Shown here piece by piece: positions 42,427-51,558 of a DNA stretch of 64,000 nucleotides. This stretch comes from Marinobacter halotolerans. GTDB lineage: Bacteria; Pseudomonadota; Gammaproteobacteria; Pseudomonadales; Oleiphilaceae. The translations under genes and the position numbers were made by a program. The notes beneath the pieces were generated by a model. It saw nothing but the letters and a program-made list of their open reading frames with translations. It did not search any database and was not told the DNA's origin. The stretch's first letter is position 1, and each line of letters begins with the position of its first letter. The stretch spans positions 992,001-1,056,000 of the forward strand of contig NZ_VMHP01000002.1 in NCBI RefSeq assembly GCF_008795985.1, read 5' to 3'.

Positions 42427-44362
42427 TCTGATCAGACAGCAACGTCCCCTGTCCCGTAAGCTTCTGCTGCTTGGCGCGCTACCGGCCGTTGTCATGTTTG
42501 TGGTGCTGATGGTGTTTTTCACTTCGGCTCGCCTGGAGGATGCCCGACGGGATCTTTCCAATAGCAGCCAGATGCTGGCCGACAGCCTGGCGCCAGCGCT
42601 TGAATACGCAGTTGTAGCGGGCAATACCAGTGCGCTTGATCAGATACTTTCCCAGTCGCTGCGCCGCAGCCGTGCAGACTGGGTACGGGTAACCGATGTG
42701 ATGGGAGAGCAAGTCGGATTTGTGTCCCACAACCCGGTCAACCTGCCAGAGAACCTGGATCGATTCAGGGTTTATGAGGCGGAAATTCTCCAGCAGCCGC
42801 TGGAGGTGGGTTCGGATCGTTCCGCCGAATGGTTCGAGCCGGATTATGGCCTTGGTTCCGGTTCATTGCGGGTTGGCACAGTGGAGGTCGGCGTAGACGT
42901 AGACGAGTTGGCAAGCCGTCGGCAAGATATCATCTGGACCTCTACTGCCGTAGGCGTGGCGTTATTGTTGTTCACGATGCTGATCATAAGCCATTTCCTC
43001 GGTGCCATTCTCGCGCCGATCCGGGATCTGGCCGGTCGGATCGGCAGACTGACCGCCGGCGACTATGAAGAGGCACCGCTTAATACCCACCGAAGCTCGC
43101 AGGAAGTGGTGGCCATCGAAGAGCAGCTGAACCAGCTTGCGGCCCACCTTTCCAGCCTCAAGCACGCGCGGGACAATACACTGGCGGCGTCCGAAAATGC
43201 CCGCGAAAAGGCAGAGATGGCGAATCACGCGAAATCCGAATTTCTCGCGACCATGAGCCACGAACTTCGCACCCCGCTGAACGGTGTTCTGGGTATGGTG
43301 GAACTGATTCAGGACGACCCATTGACCCATCGCCAGCGGGATTACCTGAACACGGCGCGTCAATCCACAGAAGATCTGCTGACGGTAATCGACGACATCC
43401 TGGATTATTCCCGACTCGACAGCGGCACCCTGAGCCTGGAAAACCAGGCCTTTGACCTGAAACAGCTGGTCTCCAACTGCTCTGCCACCTACCGGCATGT
43501 TGCGGAGCAACAGGGGCTGGCGCTCAACCTCAAGTTCTACGGCGACTGGCCGGATTCACCGGTGGTCAATGGCGACCCTGCCCGCCTAAGGCAGCTGCTG
43601 GCCGGTCTGATTGACAACGCTATCAAGTTTACCAATGACGGCTTTATCAATATTCAGGCCGGCTGTTTCGATCTGGAGGGCGACTGCGTTCGGTTCAATT
43701 GTTCAGTCAGTGATTCCGGCTCCGGCATCCCCACGGAACGTCTGAGTGATATTTTCAACTCCTTTGAACAGCTTGATGGCAGCAATAGTCGCGCCCATGG
43801 GGGCACAGGGCTGGGACTGTCTTTGGTTCAGCGGCTGGTTGAGCTTATGGGCGGGCACATCCAGGTAGAAACGGACCTGGGGAAAGGTTCATCTTTCCGG
43901 TTTGAACTGCCCCTTGAACTGGCAAAGACGAGCTCTGACCCTGTCCAGAAAGTCATTCCCGCCCGGGAACCGGTGAATGACACTCGCTATGCGTTGGTGG
44001 TGGAGGACAACCCGGTGAATCAGCGTGTGGCGACCGCAATGCTGGACCGGCTGGGTTTCATGACGGATTCAGCCAATAACGGCGATGAGGCTGTGCAGAA
44101 GGTCAGGACCAATCACAAAGGTTACGATGTGATTCTTATGGACTGCCAGATGCCGGTGATGGACGGTTACGAGGCGACGCGAAATATTCGTGAGTGGGAA
44201 CAGAGCAACGGGCAATCCGGCACTCCGATCATCGCTTTGACCGCCGACGTGCTGCCAGGTACCGAGAAAACCTGCCTGGGGTGTGGCATGAATGACTATC
44301 TGGCCAAACCCGTGCGCAAGGAGAACCTGCGCGAAGTATTGAGCCGCTGGATATTACTCTAG
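42419..44362 (+). CDS. Hybrid sensor histidine kinase (HAMP-HisKA-HATPase-REC)
   Basis: A 647-residue membrane kinase. It has a transmembrane helix (about 15-37), a ~130-residue periplasmic sensor, a second helix (about 175-200), HAMP (about 200-255), and HisKA with MSHELRTPLNG (phospho-His about residue 280). HATPase_c follows with N-box LIDNAIKFT, G1 DSGSGIP and G2 GGTGLGLSL. The C-terminal receiver domain begins VVEDNPVNQR and has the phospho-Asp in LMDCQMP (about 577). There is no Hpt domain, so a separate phosphotransfer protein is needed. The sensor's N-terminus recalls GacS/BarA. It is translationally coupled to the binding-protein gene. Confidence 0.93.
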   Translation: MSNLIRQQRPLSRKLLLLGALPAVVMFVVLMVFFTSARLEDARRDLSNSSQMLADSLAPALEYAVVAGNTSALDQILSQSLRRSRADWVRVTDVMGEQVGFVSHNPVNLPENLDRFRVYEAEILQQPLEVGSDRSAEWFEPDYGLGSGSLRVGTVEVGVDVDELASRRQDIIWTSTAVGVALLLFTMLIISHFLGAILAPIRDLAGRIGRLTAGDYEEAPLNTHRSSQEVVAIEEQLNQLAAHLSSLKHARDNTLAASENAREKAEMANHAKSEFLATMSHELRTPLNGVLGMVELIQDDPLTHRQRDYLNTARQSTEDLLTVIDDILDYSRLDSGTLSLENQAFDLKQLVSNCSATYRHVAEQQGLALNLKFYGDWPDSPVVNGDPARLRQLLAGLIDNAIKFTNDGFINIQAGCFDLEGDCVRFNCSVSDSGSGIPTERLSDIFNSFEQLDGSNSRAHGGTGLGLSLVQRLVELMGGHIQVETDLGKGSSFRFELPLELAKTSSDPVQKVIPAREPVNDTRYALVVEDNPVNQRVATAMLDRLGFMTDSANNGDEAVQKVRTNHKGYDVILMDCQMPVMDGYEATRNIREWEQSNGQSGTPIIALTADVLPGTEKTCLGCGMNDYLAKPVRKENLREVLSRWILL

Positions 44363-44382
44363 GGGTGGCAAAGCCGGCGGTA

Positions 44383-45759
44383 TCAGAGCACCGGCTCGCG
44401 CATGGTGACAAACTCTTCGGCAGAGGTCGGATGAATGCCAAGGGTGCTGTCGAACTGAGCCTTGGTGGCACCAGCCTTAATGGCTACCGCCAGACCCTGG
44501 GTGATTTCGCCCGCCTCCGGGCCCACCATATGGGCGCCCAGCACCCGATCGGTTTCGTCATCAACCACAAGTTTCATCAACGCCCGTTCATCCCGGCCCG
44601 TGAGGGTATGTTTCATCGGTTTGAACTCTGAACGGTAGATTCGCAGCGTGTAGCCCGCCTCTTGCGCTTCTTCTTCGGTCAGACCCACCGTACCGATGTT
44701 GGGTTGACAGAACACTGCGGTGGGGATGCTGCTGTAATCCATCTCGCCCTGACCATCCCCGAACAACCGACGCGAGAGCACCATGCCCTGCCCCAGCGCC
44801 ACAGGCGTGAGCTGAGGAGTGCCAATGACATCACCAAGCGCGGTAATGGACGGCACGGCGGTCTGGAAATGCTTGTCGACCGCAACATGGCCCGAATCGG
44901 TCATGTTCACGCCCAGGGCTTCCAGCCCGAGACCTTCCACCAGTGCTCGCCGACCGGTGGCCGCCATGACCAGGCCGGTGCTCAATTTGCTGCCGTCCGT
45001 CAGATGCACCTGGTACTGGCCACCCTCACTTTCAACTCGCTCAATATTGACGCCAAAACGGAGATCAACGCCCTTTTTCACCATTTCCTGGGCCATGAAA
45101 CGTCGGATATCGCCGTCAAAGCCCCGAAGGAAGAGATCGCCGCGATACAGCAAGGTGGTTTCCACACCCAGTCCCGCCAGAATCCCGGCAAATTCCACCG
45201 CGATATAGCCACCACCCCAGACCACGGCCTGACGGGGTAGTTGCGGCAGAAAGAACATTTCATTGGAAGACAGCATGTATTCGCTGCCCGGCACGTCGGG
45301 AATCGATGGCCAGCTGCCGGTCGCAACGGTGATATGTTTAGTGGAATAGCGTTGATCCCCCACCACCACGGTATTAGGATCTGCCAGCGTGGCGGTGCCA
45401 TTGATCACGGTGACCCCGGCATTGTCGAGCATTCGCGCGTAGATACCGTTCAGCCGGTCAATTTCAGCATTCTTGTTGGCCACCAACCGAGCCCAGTCGA
45501 ACTTTACCTGGTCTCCTGGAACGCTCCAGCCATAGCCCGCGGAGTCTTCAATATCCTCACCGGCATGGGAACCGTAAACAAAGAGCTTTTTGGGAACACA
45601 TCCCACGTTGACACAGGTGCCACCCAGATAGCGGGATTCAACCACTGCTACCCTGGCGCCTTTGGCAGCTGACATCCGCGCCAACCTCACGCCGCCGGAG
45701 CCGGCTCCAATTACGATCAGATCAAAGTCCTGATGGTCAGCCACGATGTCTCCTGTCAT
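44383..45759 (-). CDS. gor: Glutathione-disulfide reductase
   Basis: A 458-residue FAD/NADPH enzyme that regenerates reduced glutathione. The FAD fingerprint [10 protein letters not shown] is at residues 18-27, the redox-active disulfide in [13 protein letters not shown] (about 46-58), the NADPH fold in [14 protein letters not shown] (about 180), and the dimer-interface catalytic [12 protein letters not shown] at the C-terminus. These make glutathione reductase much more likely than a lipoamide or mercury reductase. It follows the GNAT gene by 12 bases on the same strand and converges on the kinase gene. Confidence 0.95.
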   Translation of the reverse strand: MTGDIVADHQDFDLIVIGAGSGGVRLARMSAAKGARVAVVESRYLGGTCVNVGCVPKKLFVYGSHAGEDIEDSAGYGWSVPGDQVKFDWARLVANKNAEIDRLNGIYARMLDNAGVTVINGTATLADPNTVVVGDQRYSTKHITVATGSWPSIPDVPGSEYMLSSNEMFFLPQLPRQAVVWGGGYIAVEFAGILAGLGVETTLLYRGDLFLRGFDGDIRRFMAQEMVKKGVDLRFGVNIERVESEGGQYQVHLTDGSKLSTGLVMAATGRRALVEGLGLEALGVNMTDSGHVAVDKHFQTAVPSITALGDVIGTPQLTPVALGQGMVLSRRLFGDGQGEMDYSSIPTAVFCQPNIGTVGLTEEEAQEAGYTLRIYRSEFKPMKHTLTGRDERALMKLVVDDETDRVLGAHMVGPEAGEITQGLAVAIKAGATKAQFDSTLGIHPTSAEEFVTMREPVL

Positions 45760-45771
45760 TGCCGGAAATAA

Positions 45772-46443
45772 TTAATCGACGGACGTTTCGCCGGCCCCGG
45801 TCGGCCAGACTTCACGGAAGAGAATATGATCTTCAAAATCGCCCAGCTTAACGGTTCCAATACTACGGAAGCCTTCGGATTCGTAGAACGGCAGGTAGGC
45901 GCTGCTTCCGGTGTCCAGAACCAGGCCACTGCCCCGCGGATTTTCCGCGCACAGAGTTTCGACGGTTTTCAGAAGCATGCGGCCGTAGCCCTTGTTCTGA
46001 TAGGCCGGATTGACCCCCATCAGCGGCAATTGATGAGCCTGGGGTTGGGGCAAAAGCGCCTTGATCCGCTCATGATAATCCATGTAACGCCGGGTGCTGG
46101 CGAATCCGGCGGTCAGGGTCATACGGATGCGCCAGCTTATCTGATCACTCAGGTTAAGACGCAACTCTGGCTCGCCGATAAACGCGACTGCAACAAGGGA
46201 ATCGTTAACCAGGATTCCGATGGCTTCCTGGTCCAGTTCAAAATACAGGTCGATCAGTTCGCGTACGGTCGCTCGCACCCGCTGCTGATAGCCGGGCTTG
46301 CGGTGGTCAAACAGATAACGAAAGGTCGGTTCGTCCCGATAGGCATGGACCAGAATCGAGATTGCCTCGTTTCGCGCACTGGCATCAAGGCGCACAATCG
46401 TTGGTTCTGCGGGTTTGTTCTGGGTGGCTGTGCCAGCGCTCAT
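45772..46443 (-). CDS. GNAT family N-acetyltransferase
   Basis: A 223-residue acetyltransferase. The GNAT acetyl-CoA-binding region is visible as LMGVNPAYQNKGYGRMLLKT, with its NKGYGRML (Q/RxxGxG/A-type) motif at about residue 147, then GSGLVLDTGSSAYLPFYESEGF as the C-terminal strand-helix motif. The N-terminus (ISILVHAYRDEPTFRYLF) is like other GNATs that act on small molecules. The substrate is unknown. It is upstream of gor with tight spacing, which suggests co-transcription. The gspM gene ends 73 bases upstream on the same strand. Confidence 0.85.
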   Translation of the reverse strand: MSAGTATQNKPAEPTIVRLDASARNEAISILVHAYRDEPTFRYLFDHRKPGYQQRVRATVRELIDLYFELDQEAIGILVNDSLVAVAFIGEPELRLNLSDQISWRIRMTLTAGFASTRRYMDYHERIKALLPQPQAHQLPLMGVNPAYQNKGYGRMLLKTVETLCAENPRGSGLVLDTGSSAYLPFYESEGFRSIGTVKLGDFEDHILFREVWPTGAGETSVD

Positions 46444-46516
46444 AATCGGTCTCTTCTATTGTTATTGGCGATACTTTCTTCGTCTGCCTTCATCTGGCTT
46501 CGTCTGGACCGGTTAT

Positions 46517-47047
46517 CTAGATAGTCAGTGTCAGCCTGACGGACACCATTCCCGGCTCATCCTGTCGATCCATTGAGGCCTGCTCGATCTCGACGCCATA
46601 TTCGGTGTTCAATCTCTCAAGCCAGCCTGCGACCTGGCTGAAAGGTACCTGCTCAAGCCAGACCCGGATGGCATCGTCGCCACTGGGTTCGAAGCGCTGG
46701 AGGGACAGACCGGAGGCGCCGGCCGTGCGCGTCACAACAGCCATCAGGGCGCGGCCATCGGCAGGTTTGTCGGGGCTGCCCGATGCGCCGGCAGAGGCCC
46801 CGCTGGACAGCCGCTGTAGCAATTCACGGTTCGCGCCCAACCAGGCCTGTAGCTCTTCCGCGTTCTCGCGACTGTTCAGCGCACTATCATGATAGGACAC
46901 CGCAGGCCGCCAGATGGCAAAATACAGGATGCCCAGAAAAACTGCGATAGCCAGCACAAACAGCGCTTGCTGATCACGCCGGGGTAGCTGATCATACTGG
47001 GCGGTGAGTTTGCCCACCAGAGGATGCTCTTTCAATCGATTCATCAT
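46517..47047 (-). CDS. gspM: Type II secretion protein GspM
   Basis: A 176-residue inner-membrane protein. A single transmembrane helix near residues 28-48 (ALFVLAIAVFLGILYFAIW) follows a short cytoplasmic N-terminus with LPRRDQQAL. The periplasmic part has a ferredoxin-like fold typical of GspM (LSLQRFEPSGDDAIRVWLEQ, then VAGWLERLNTEYGVEIEQAS). GspM binds GspL in the assembly platform. It is the last gene of the gspE-M run, and its start is one base from the gspL stop. No gspN is present. Confidence 0.9.
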   Translation of the reverse strand: MMNRLKEHPLVGKLTAQYDQLPRRDQQALFVLAIAVFLGILYFAIWRPAVSYHDSALNSRENAEELQAWLGANRELLQRLSSGASAGASGSPDKPADGRALMAVVTRTAGASGLSLQRFEPSGDDAIRVWLEQVPFSQVAGWLERLNTEYGVEIEQASMDRQDEPGMVSVRLTLTI

Positions 47048-47048
47048 G

Positions 47049-48353
47049 TTATCCCCCGGAGACCGTCAATCGACCACGAGCGCCATCGGGCTCATTCACC
47101 ACAGATCCGATTTGGGCCTCAAGACCTTTCCCGGACAAACCGGTACGCAGCGCGCTCAATTTGTCGTAGCTGTCGGCTCGCACATCCACCACCAGCTCTC
47201 CCCTGCTCTGGCTGTAATTAACGGAGTTAAAGACAACGGAGCCGGCACCGGACAGGTTCGAATACTCACTTCCCGTGTATTTCATAAGGGCGATGAACCC
47301 CGCGTCCGTGCCGCTCTCTTGTAACTGGTTCAATTGGCCCTGAACAACCCGTCTTACATTGCCAGCGTGGGTTCTGGTGTCGCCGGGGAAGGCATTGCGA
47401 TAGATTTCCATAGCCTGTGCCCGCGCCTGCTCAGCCTGCTGAGTGTGGTAATAGCCAAAACCGACTTCCACTGCAACCTGAATGACAAACCAGAGGCTGG
47501 CCACAGCGATCAGCGGTTTCCAGACCCCGAACAGGCCGGAGGACTCGCGTTTCAGGGAGTAAGTACCCTGGCACAGGTTGATCGGGTGGCAAAGATGATG
47601 GTGGTGAGCGTGGGCCAGAAGCTCCAGTGGTATCAGTTCCAGTGTCTTCTCCGCCACCGCAAGCCTGGGCGATGCTTTGAGGACGCTGATGTCCGACTGA
47701 AGATGTTCGAACTCGGCATCGGTTCCAAACAGGGTCACCGGAACCTCCGCGACTACATCCTCTGAGGGAGGCGCGGCCAGTGTCTGGGCAAACATGGCCA
47801 GGTTGCGGGACTGGACACTCAGCCACTCGCCCTGATCGCTGGCCAACATGACATTATCGCCATCGAGGCAGATTGACCATCCGCCGTCTGTCACCGGCAA
47901 AAGCGCTGCGTCCGGATAGATAGCCTCGAGCCGCGCGGACTCCCAGTCGCTGAACAGGCGTAGCCATTGGCCCATCTGCTGGTGATCAATCGCGGCCACC
48001 CGGTAGCCGGCGGCTGAGTGGGAACCAATAGCGAGATGAACTGATTCAATGTCCTGGGCAATCTGTTCTTCTACCGCGAAAGGCAGGGCCTGCTGGATAA
48101 AGCGGCTCTGTTTAGCGGGAATATCCGCGACACAGAACAGGGCATCCTCGCCGGGAATCAGGCCGATCAGCCGCACCCCTTCAAGATCGTTCTGTGCCAG
48201 AGTCTGCTCAATTGCATCCCGGGTGTCACCGCCCCCATGGGCCTGGCTGTCGCCACTGGCATCCAGCAGAGCCCAATTGTAAAGCTGTTCGACAGGCTCC
48301 GCCCCTGGCGCGGGGAACGGTGCTATAGGCCTGACATAAAGGCGATAAGACAT
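47049..48353 (-). CDS. gspL: Type II secretion protein GspL
   Basis: A 434-residue platform protein linking GspE to GspM. The cytoplasmic actin-like domain covers about residues 1-245 (RLIGLIPGEDALFCVADIPA, then QQALPFAVEEQIAQDI), with a transmembrane helix near 280-300 (KPLIAVASLWFVIQVAVEV). A periplasmic ferredoxin-like domain ends the protein (SGAGSVVFNSVNYSQSRGEL). An unusual His cluster, LLAHAHHHHLCHP (about 245-257), interrupts the region before the membrane helix and could bind metal. Gene order gspK-L-M is standard. Confidence 0.93.
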   Translation of the reverse strand: MSYRLYVRPIAPFPAPGAEPVEQLYNWALLDASGDSQAHGGGDTRDAIEQTLAQNDLEGVRLIGLIPGEDALFCVADIPAKQSRFIQQALPFAVEEQIAQDIESVHLAIGSHSAAGYRVAAIDHQQMGQWLRLFSDWESARLEAIYPDAALLPVTDGGWSICLDGDNVMLASDQGEWLSVQSRNLAMFAQTLAAPPSEDVVAEVPVTLFGTDAEFEHLQSDISVLKASPRLAVAEKTLELIPLELLAHAHHHHLCHPINLCQGTYSLKRESSGLFGVWKPLIAVASLWFVIQVAVEVGFGYYHTQQAEQARAQAMEIYRNAFPGDTRTHAGNVRRVVQGQLNQLQESGTDAGFIALMKYTGSEYSNLSGAGSVVFNSVNYSQSRGELVVDVRADSYDKLSALRTGLSGKGLEAQIGSVVNEPDGARGRLTVSGG

Positions 48354-48374
48354 ACTTAATCCAGATCCTTGATG

Positions 48375-49454
48375 CTAATCGGGAACACTGACCGGTTCCT
48401 TGGTTATTCGATTTTTCTGACCGGTATCCCGGCGAACGGTCTGTACTTCACCTTCCGGGTTCCGGTAAACAAGGCTAACCAGGTTAACGACCCGGTTATC
48501 GTAAGTAATCCGTGACACAACCTCAAAAAAAGCGGTTCTGACCTGTAATCCCGATGCTTTCAGGCCAAGGCCCGCAAACTCAGGAAGCGCCAGAAACTCC
48601 TGCACTGTCTCGAACGGCTCTTCCGCGCGCTTTTCGATCACGGCCTCGGCCTGCGCCAGTGTCAGCTCATTATGCAACGACGCGATCACCTCCGCTGTCG
48701 CCGTATTCACATTAATACCGGCTCCGGAAACGGGCAAGGCGGCAACATGCGGCAAAAGCGCACGATAGGCTTCTTCGGTCATCCCTTCGATCAGTCGCAA
48801 CTCGGAAACACTGGTGAAGAGCTGATTGGCAGCACGGTAGGCAGGCTCTGCCAGCAGGTACGCGCCATCCTCGGCACCGTAGGCCGTGACCGTCTGATCG
48901 TTGGCGTCAATCCAGTCGATAAGGGCGTCGACCCGGAAGCCGGTAATCTCCAGAACTGCCAGTAAATTGGCTACCCGCTCTTTGGTGACCGGCTCCACGG
49001 CTTCTCCACCGCGAACAAGATCGTTAAGGTTGATGCGGCCACCCAGGCCGTCGATCTGTACCTCGGCCACGGCGATAACCCTTGGCGTGCCTTCGTTGGT
49101 GCTTTCTACCGGAAGTACAGCGGAATTGGCCGCCCAGACCTCTTCCAGATTGTCCACCAGGGCATTATCTTCCTTGTCGTCCTCATAGTCCCGTACCAGA
49201 ATCCGCTGGGCAAAGGCTTCAGCGCCCAACGCAATGCTATAACCCTGCTGCTGTGCCAGATAGTGGCCGGCACTGAAAATGCGCAGTTCCTGCTTGGGGA
49301 CCATACCGGCCGCAACCAGCGTGACCAGTGCCATCGCCAGGAGCACCATGATCAGCGCCACGCCGGATTGCTTTGTGCAACCGACTGTTCTTATCGACCG
49401 ATCAACCACCACTGCCCCCGGCCGGCTCACCGGTGTTGCCCGCCCCGGTTTCAC
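48375..49454 (-). CDS. gspK: Type II secretion minor pseudopilin GspK
   Basis: A 359-residue minor pseudopilin, the largest tip subunit. The prepilin-like segment is GVALIMVLLAMALVTLVAAG; as usual for GspK, the +5 Glu is absent. The globular part includes IDGLGGRINLNDLV, EITGFRVDALIDWIDANDQT and GINVNTATAEVIASL (helix-hairpin-helix-like). The ATG at 49454 lies 52 bases inside gspJ and gives a long leader; GTG codons at 49412 and 49409, overlapping the gspJ stop, would give a leader nearer the usual length and may be the true start. Confidence 0.9.
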   Translation of the reverse strand: MKPGRATPVSRPGAVVVDRSIRTVGCTKQSGVALIMVLLAMALVTLVAAGMVPKQELRIFSAGHYLAQQQGYSIALGAEAFAQRILVRDYEDDKEDNALVDNLEEVWAANSAVLPVESTNEGTPRVIAVAEVQIDGLGGRINLNDLVRGGEAVEPVTKERVANLLAVLEITGFRVDALIDWIDANDQTVTAYGAEDGAYLLAEPAYRAANQLFTSVSELRLIEGMTEEAYRALLPHVAALPVSGAGINVNTATAEVIASLHNELTLAQAEAVIEKRAEEPFETVQEFLALPEFAGLGLKASGLQVRTAFFEVVSRITYDNRVVNLVSLVYRNPEGEVQTVRRDTGQKNRITKEPVSVPD

Positions 49455-50124
49455 CCTCGGCAGGGTCCGCCTCTTCGTTGGCCTGATTCAGCGCCGCCTC
49501 CGGATCGAAATCCGGTAACGGGAAGGTGCGGGTCAATGTCCCGAACCGTTCATGATTGATCGTGACTTCGATGCCGGTTGGCAAAGGCACTTCCGGCTTT
49601 GCTCCCAGTGCCTGGCTGGCCAGGCTCTCGTCCGTCGGCCAGTCGTCGCGCCAGTTTCGCTGCTGGTCCATAAACCGGATGCTGAAATTGGTGACCCTCT
49701 CCAGCATGAGTGTATCCGTGCTTTCGTCTTCCTGTCCCTGATCCACCGAGACCCAGTACCTGCGCCGGACTTCGTCGCCAGTATACTCCCAGGCCACCCG
49801 CTGAAGGCTGCTGCGGCGCAGGCCCAGGGGGTTGCGCCAACCCTGGCGCGTTAGCATCAGGGCATAATCGGTTTCGCGGCTGGTCAGTGCCAGTTCGTAA
49901 TCCCCATAGATATTTCGCGCCGGACGATTGACCACCTGGGTAATGTCTCTTTCCAGCAGCAGCATCGTGCGCTGAAGTGCTTCAAACTGAGTGGCCAGTT
50001 CATCAACCCGATCCCGGGACTGCACTATACCCGACAGCACCTGCCAAACCCCCAGGCCGATCACCGCGGTAATGCCGATGGCAATCAGCACCTCGAGCAA
50101 CGTGAACCCGCGTTGAGACCGCAT
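49402..50124 (-). CDS. gspJ: Type II secretion minor pseudopilin GspJ
   Basis: A 240-residue minor pseudopilin with the prepilin peptidase site RG|FTLLEVLIAIGITAVIG, including the +5 Glu. The globular part carries typical GspJ sequence (LLERDITQVVNRPARNIYGD, then LQRVAWEYTGDEVRRRYW). The C-terminal 40 residues are acidic and Gly-rich. Its start overlaps the gspI stop by one base. GspJ forms the pseudopilus tip with GspI, GspK and GspH. Confidence 0.93.
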   Translation of the reverse strand: MRSQRGFTLLEVLIAIGITAVIGLGVWQVLSGIVQSRDRVDELATQFEALQRTMLLLERDITQVVNRPARNIYGDYELALTSRETDYALMLTRQGWRNPLGLRRSSLQRVAWEYTGDEVRRRYWVSVDQGQEDESTDTLMLERVTNFSIRFMDQQRNWRDDWPTDESLASQALGAKPEVPLPTGIEVTINHERFGTLTRTFPLPDFDPEAALNQANEEADPAEGETGAGNTGEPAGGSGG

Positions 50125-50498
50125 TAGTTGGCCCCGATAAAGGCAGCAAGGGAATGAAGCTGTACCGGCTCGGATCCATCACCACGGAACTTTGCTACCG
50201 ACACTTCGACACGGCGTATGGTCGGGTCCTGGGTATTAATGATCGCGGTTTCTATCTGCCAGCGGAACGGGCCATATTCGAGGTTTCTGCTGGTTTCGGA
50301 CACCGGGGGCAGCTTTGCCTGCAGGCGGAGCTCGTTGATGCGGTTATCCGCGACCCAGCCAGCCAGGGTCTTGTCGCGAACCCGCTCATAGGTAGCAATA
50401 TACTGGCTGCTCATCTGCGCGGCGATGGTGGCAATAATGCTGAAAACCAGCAACGCCACCAGCACCTCGATCAATGTAAAACCCCGGGAAGCCCTCAT
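50124..50498 (-). CDS. gspI: Type II secretion minor pseudopilin GspI
   Basis: A 124-residue minor pseudopilin. It has a cleavable leader (MRASRG) followed by FTLIEVLVALLVFSIIATIA with the +5 Glu, and a compact C-terminal domain (LAGWVADNRINELRLQAKLP, then LEYGPFRWQIETAIINTQDP) characteristic of GspI. The start overlaps the gspH stop by four bases. It nucleates the pseudopilus tip with GspJ and GspK. Confidence 0.93.
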   Translation of the reverse strand: MRASRGFTLIEVLVALLVFSIIATIAAQMSSQYIATYERVRDKTLAGWVADNRINELRLQAKLPPVSETSRNLEYGPFRWQIETAIINTQDPTIRRVEVSVAKFRGDGSEPVQLHSLAAFIGAN

Positions 50499-51058
50499 TC
50501 CACTGGCGCCTCTTCCTTGCCGGGATTATCCCAGACGATGCCCGAAACACCGTCGGACAAAAGGCTGTGTGCGTAGTCGCTGTCAGTCAGGGTTTCCGAG
50601 CCAATGGTAAGCTCAAGTTCGAAGGGCGTGGTTTCGCCACTGGAAAACAGAACGACATCCGGCGTTACGCGTTCCTCGCCATCGTCATTACCTCTGGCAA
50701 GGCGCGGTGCGTCGCTCTCAATGTACTTTGTCACCACCAGCCATTCCGGCAGACTGCGCATGCGGAAAAGGCGTTCCTGAGGTGGTTTCCAGGTCCCACT
50801 CTGCTCATCGTAGGCCAGAAACCGGTACTGTTCTTCGTCAATAACCAACCCGAATTCGGTGTTATTGAGCACTGCCTGTTCGGATACGGTCTGCATCAGC
50901 AAAAACAGCTTCTGCGCCTCGTTATCCAGGTCCCGCCGCAGTGAGTTGCCACCCATGGTGAAAGTGGCAAGCGCCACCAACATGCCCACCACAACCAGCA
51001 CCACCATGATTTCTATCAGGGTGAAGCCGGCTGCGTTCTGCGGTGACCGTTTAATCAC
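50495..51058 (-). CDS. gspH: Type II secretion pseudopilin GspH
   Basis: A 187-residue minor pseudopilin. It starts with a GTG (51056-51058) immediately after the gspG stop. The leader ends AAG, followed by FTLIEIMVVLVVVGMLVALA with the +5 Glu. The globular part includes EAQKLFLLMQTVSEQAVLNN and EFGLVIDEEQYRFLAYDE, which fit GspH/FimT-like pseudopilins. It probably links the tip complex to the GspG major fibre. Confidence 0.92.
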   Translation of the reverse strand: MIKRSPQNAAGFTLIEIMVVLVVVGMLVALATFTMGGNSLRRDLDNEAQKLFLLMQTVSEQAVLNNTEFGLVIDEEQYRFLAYDEQSGTWKPPQERLFRMRSLPEWLVVTKYIESDAPRLARGNDDGEERVTPDVVLFSSGETTPFELELTIGSETLTDSDYAHSLLSDGVSGIVWDNPGKEEAPVE

Positions 51059-51517
51059 TTACTCCTTAACCTGCCAGACGCTGATGTCGGCGTTGTCTCC
51101 CTCGCCACCCTGTACGCCGTCGGCGCCAAAGGAATAGAGATCGTAGGGCCCCTCGGTACCCGGGCTGATGTACTGATACTCCGTTCCCCAGGGGTCTACC
51201 GGAACGGCTTTCATATAGCCGTCGGGGTTCCAGTTACGGGGCTCCGGGCTGCCGCTGGGCTTTGACACCAGCGCTTCAAGACCCTGCTGCGTCGACGGAT
51301 AGTGACTGTTATCCAGACGATACAGGTCCAGGGCGTTGGCAATCTGGCGCATCTGGGCCTCGGCGGCGGTTACCCGGGCCTGGTCACCACGGCCGATGAT
51401 GTTTGGCGCAACGATGGCGATCAGCAGGCCAAGAATAACCAGCACCACCATGATTTCGATCAGAGTGAAACCGCGCTGCGACGGGTGGGTTACAAGTCGT
51501 CTGTTTTTCATTTTCAA
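51059..51517 (-). CDS. gspG: Type II secretion major pseudopilin GspG
   Basis: A 152-residue major pseudopilin. A 15-residue basic leader (MKMKNRRLVTHPSQRG) precedes FTLIEIMVVLVILGLLIAIV, with the +5 Glu. GspG hallmarks follow: NALDLYRLDNSHYPSTQQGL, then GYMKAVPVDPWGTEYQY and the C-terminal calcium-site segment YDLYSFGADGVQGG. The fibre is built from this subunit. It lies 41 bases downstream of gspF. Confidence 0.96.
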   Translation of the reverse strand: MKMKNRRLVTHPSQRGFTLIEIMVVLVILGLLIAIVAPNIIGRGDQARVTAAEAQMRQIANALDLYRLDNSHYPSTQQGLEALVSKPSGSPEPRNWNPDGYMKAVPVDPWGTEYQYISPGTEGPYDLYSFGADGVQGGEGDNADISVWQVKE

Positions 51518-51558
51518 CTGCCTCTTACTCCATAAATTGATCGGGTCGCCGGGACGGC

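Noticed and set aside
44373-44398. AGCCGG...CCGGCT inverted repeat near the kinase/gor junction as a terminator
   Set aside because: Only six paired bases, lies partly inside the gor coding end, and no T-run follows.
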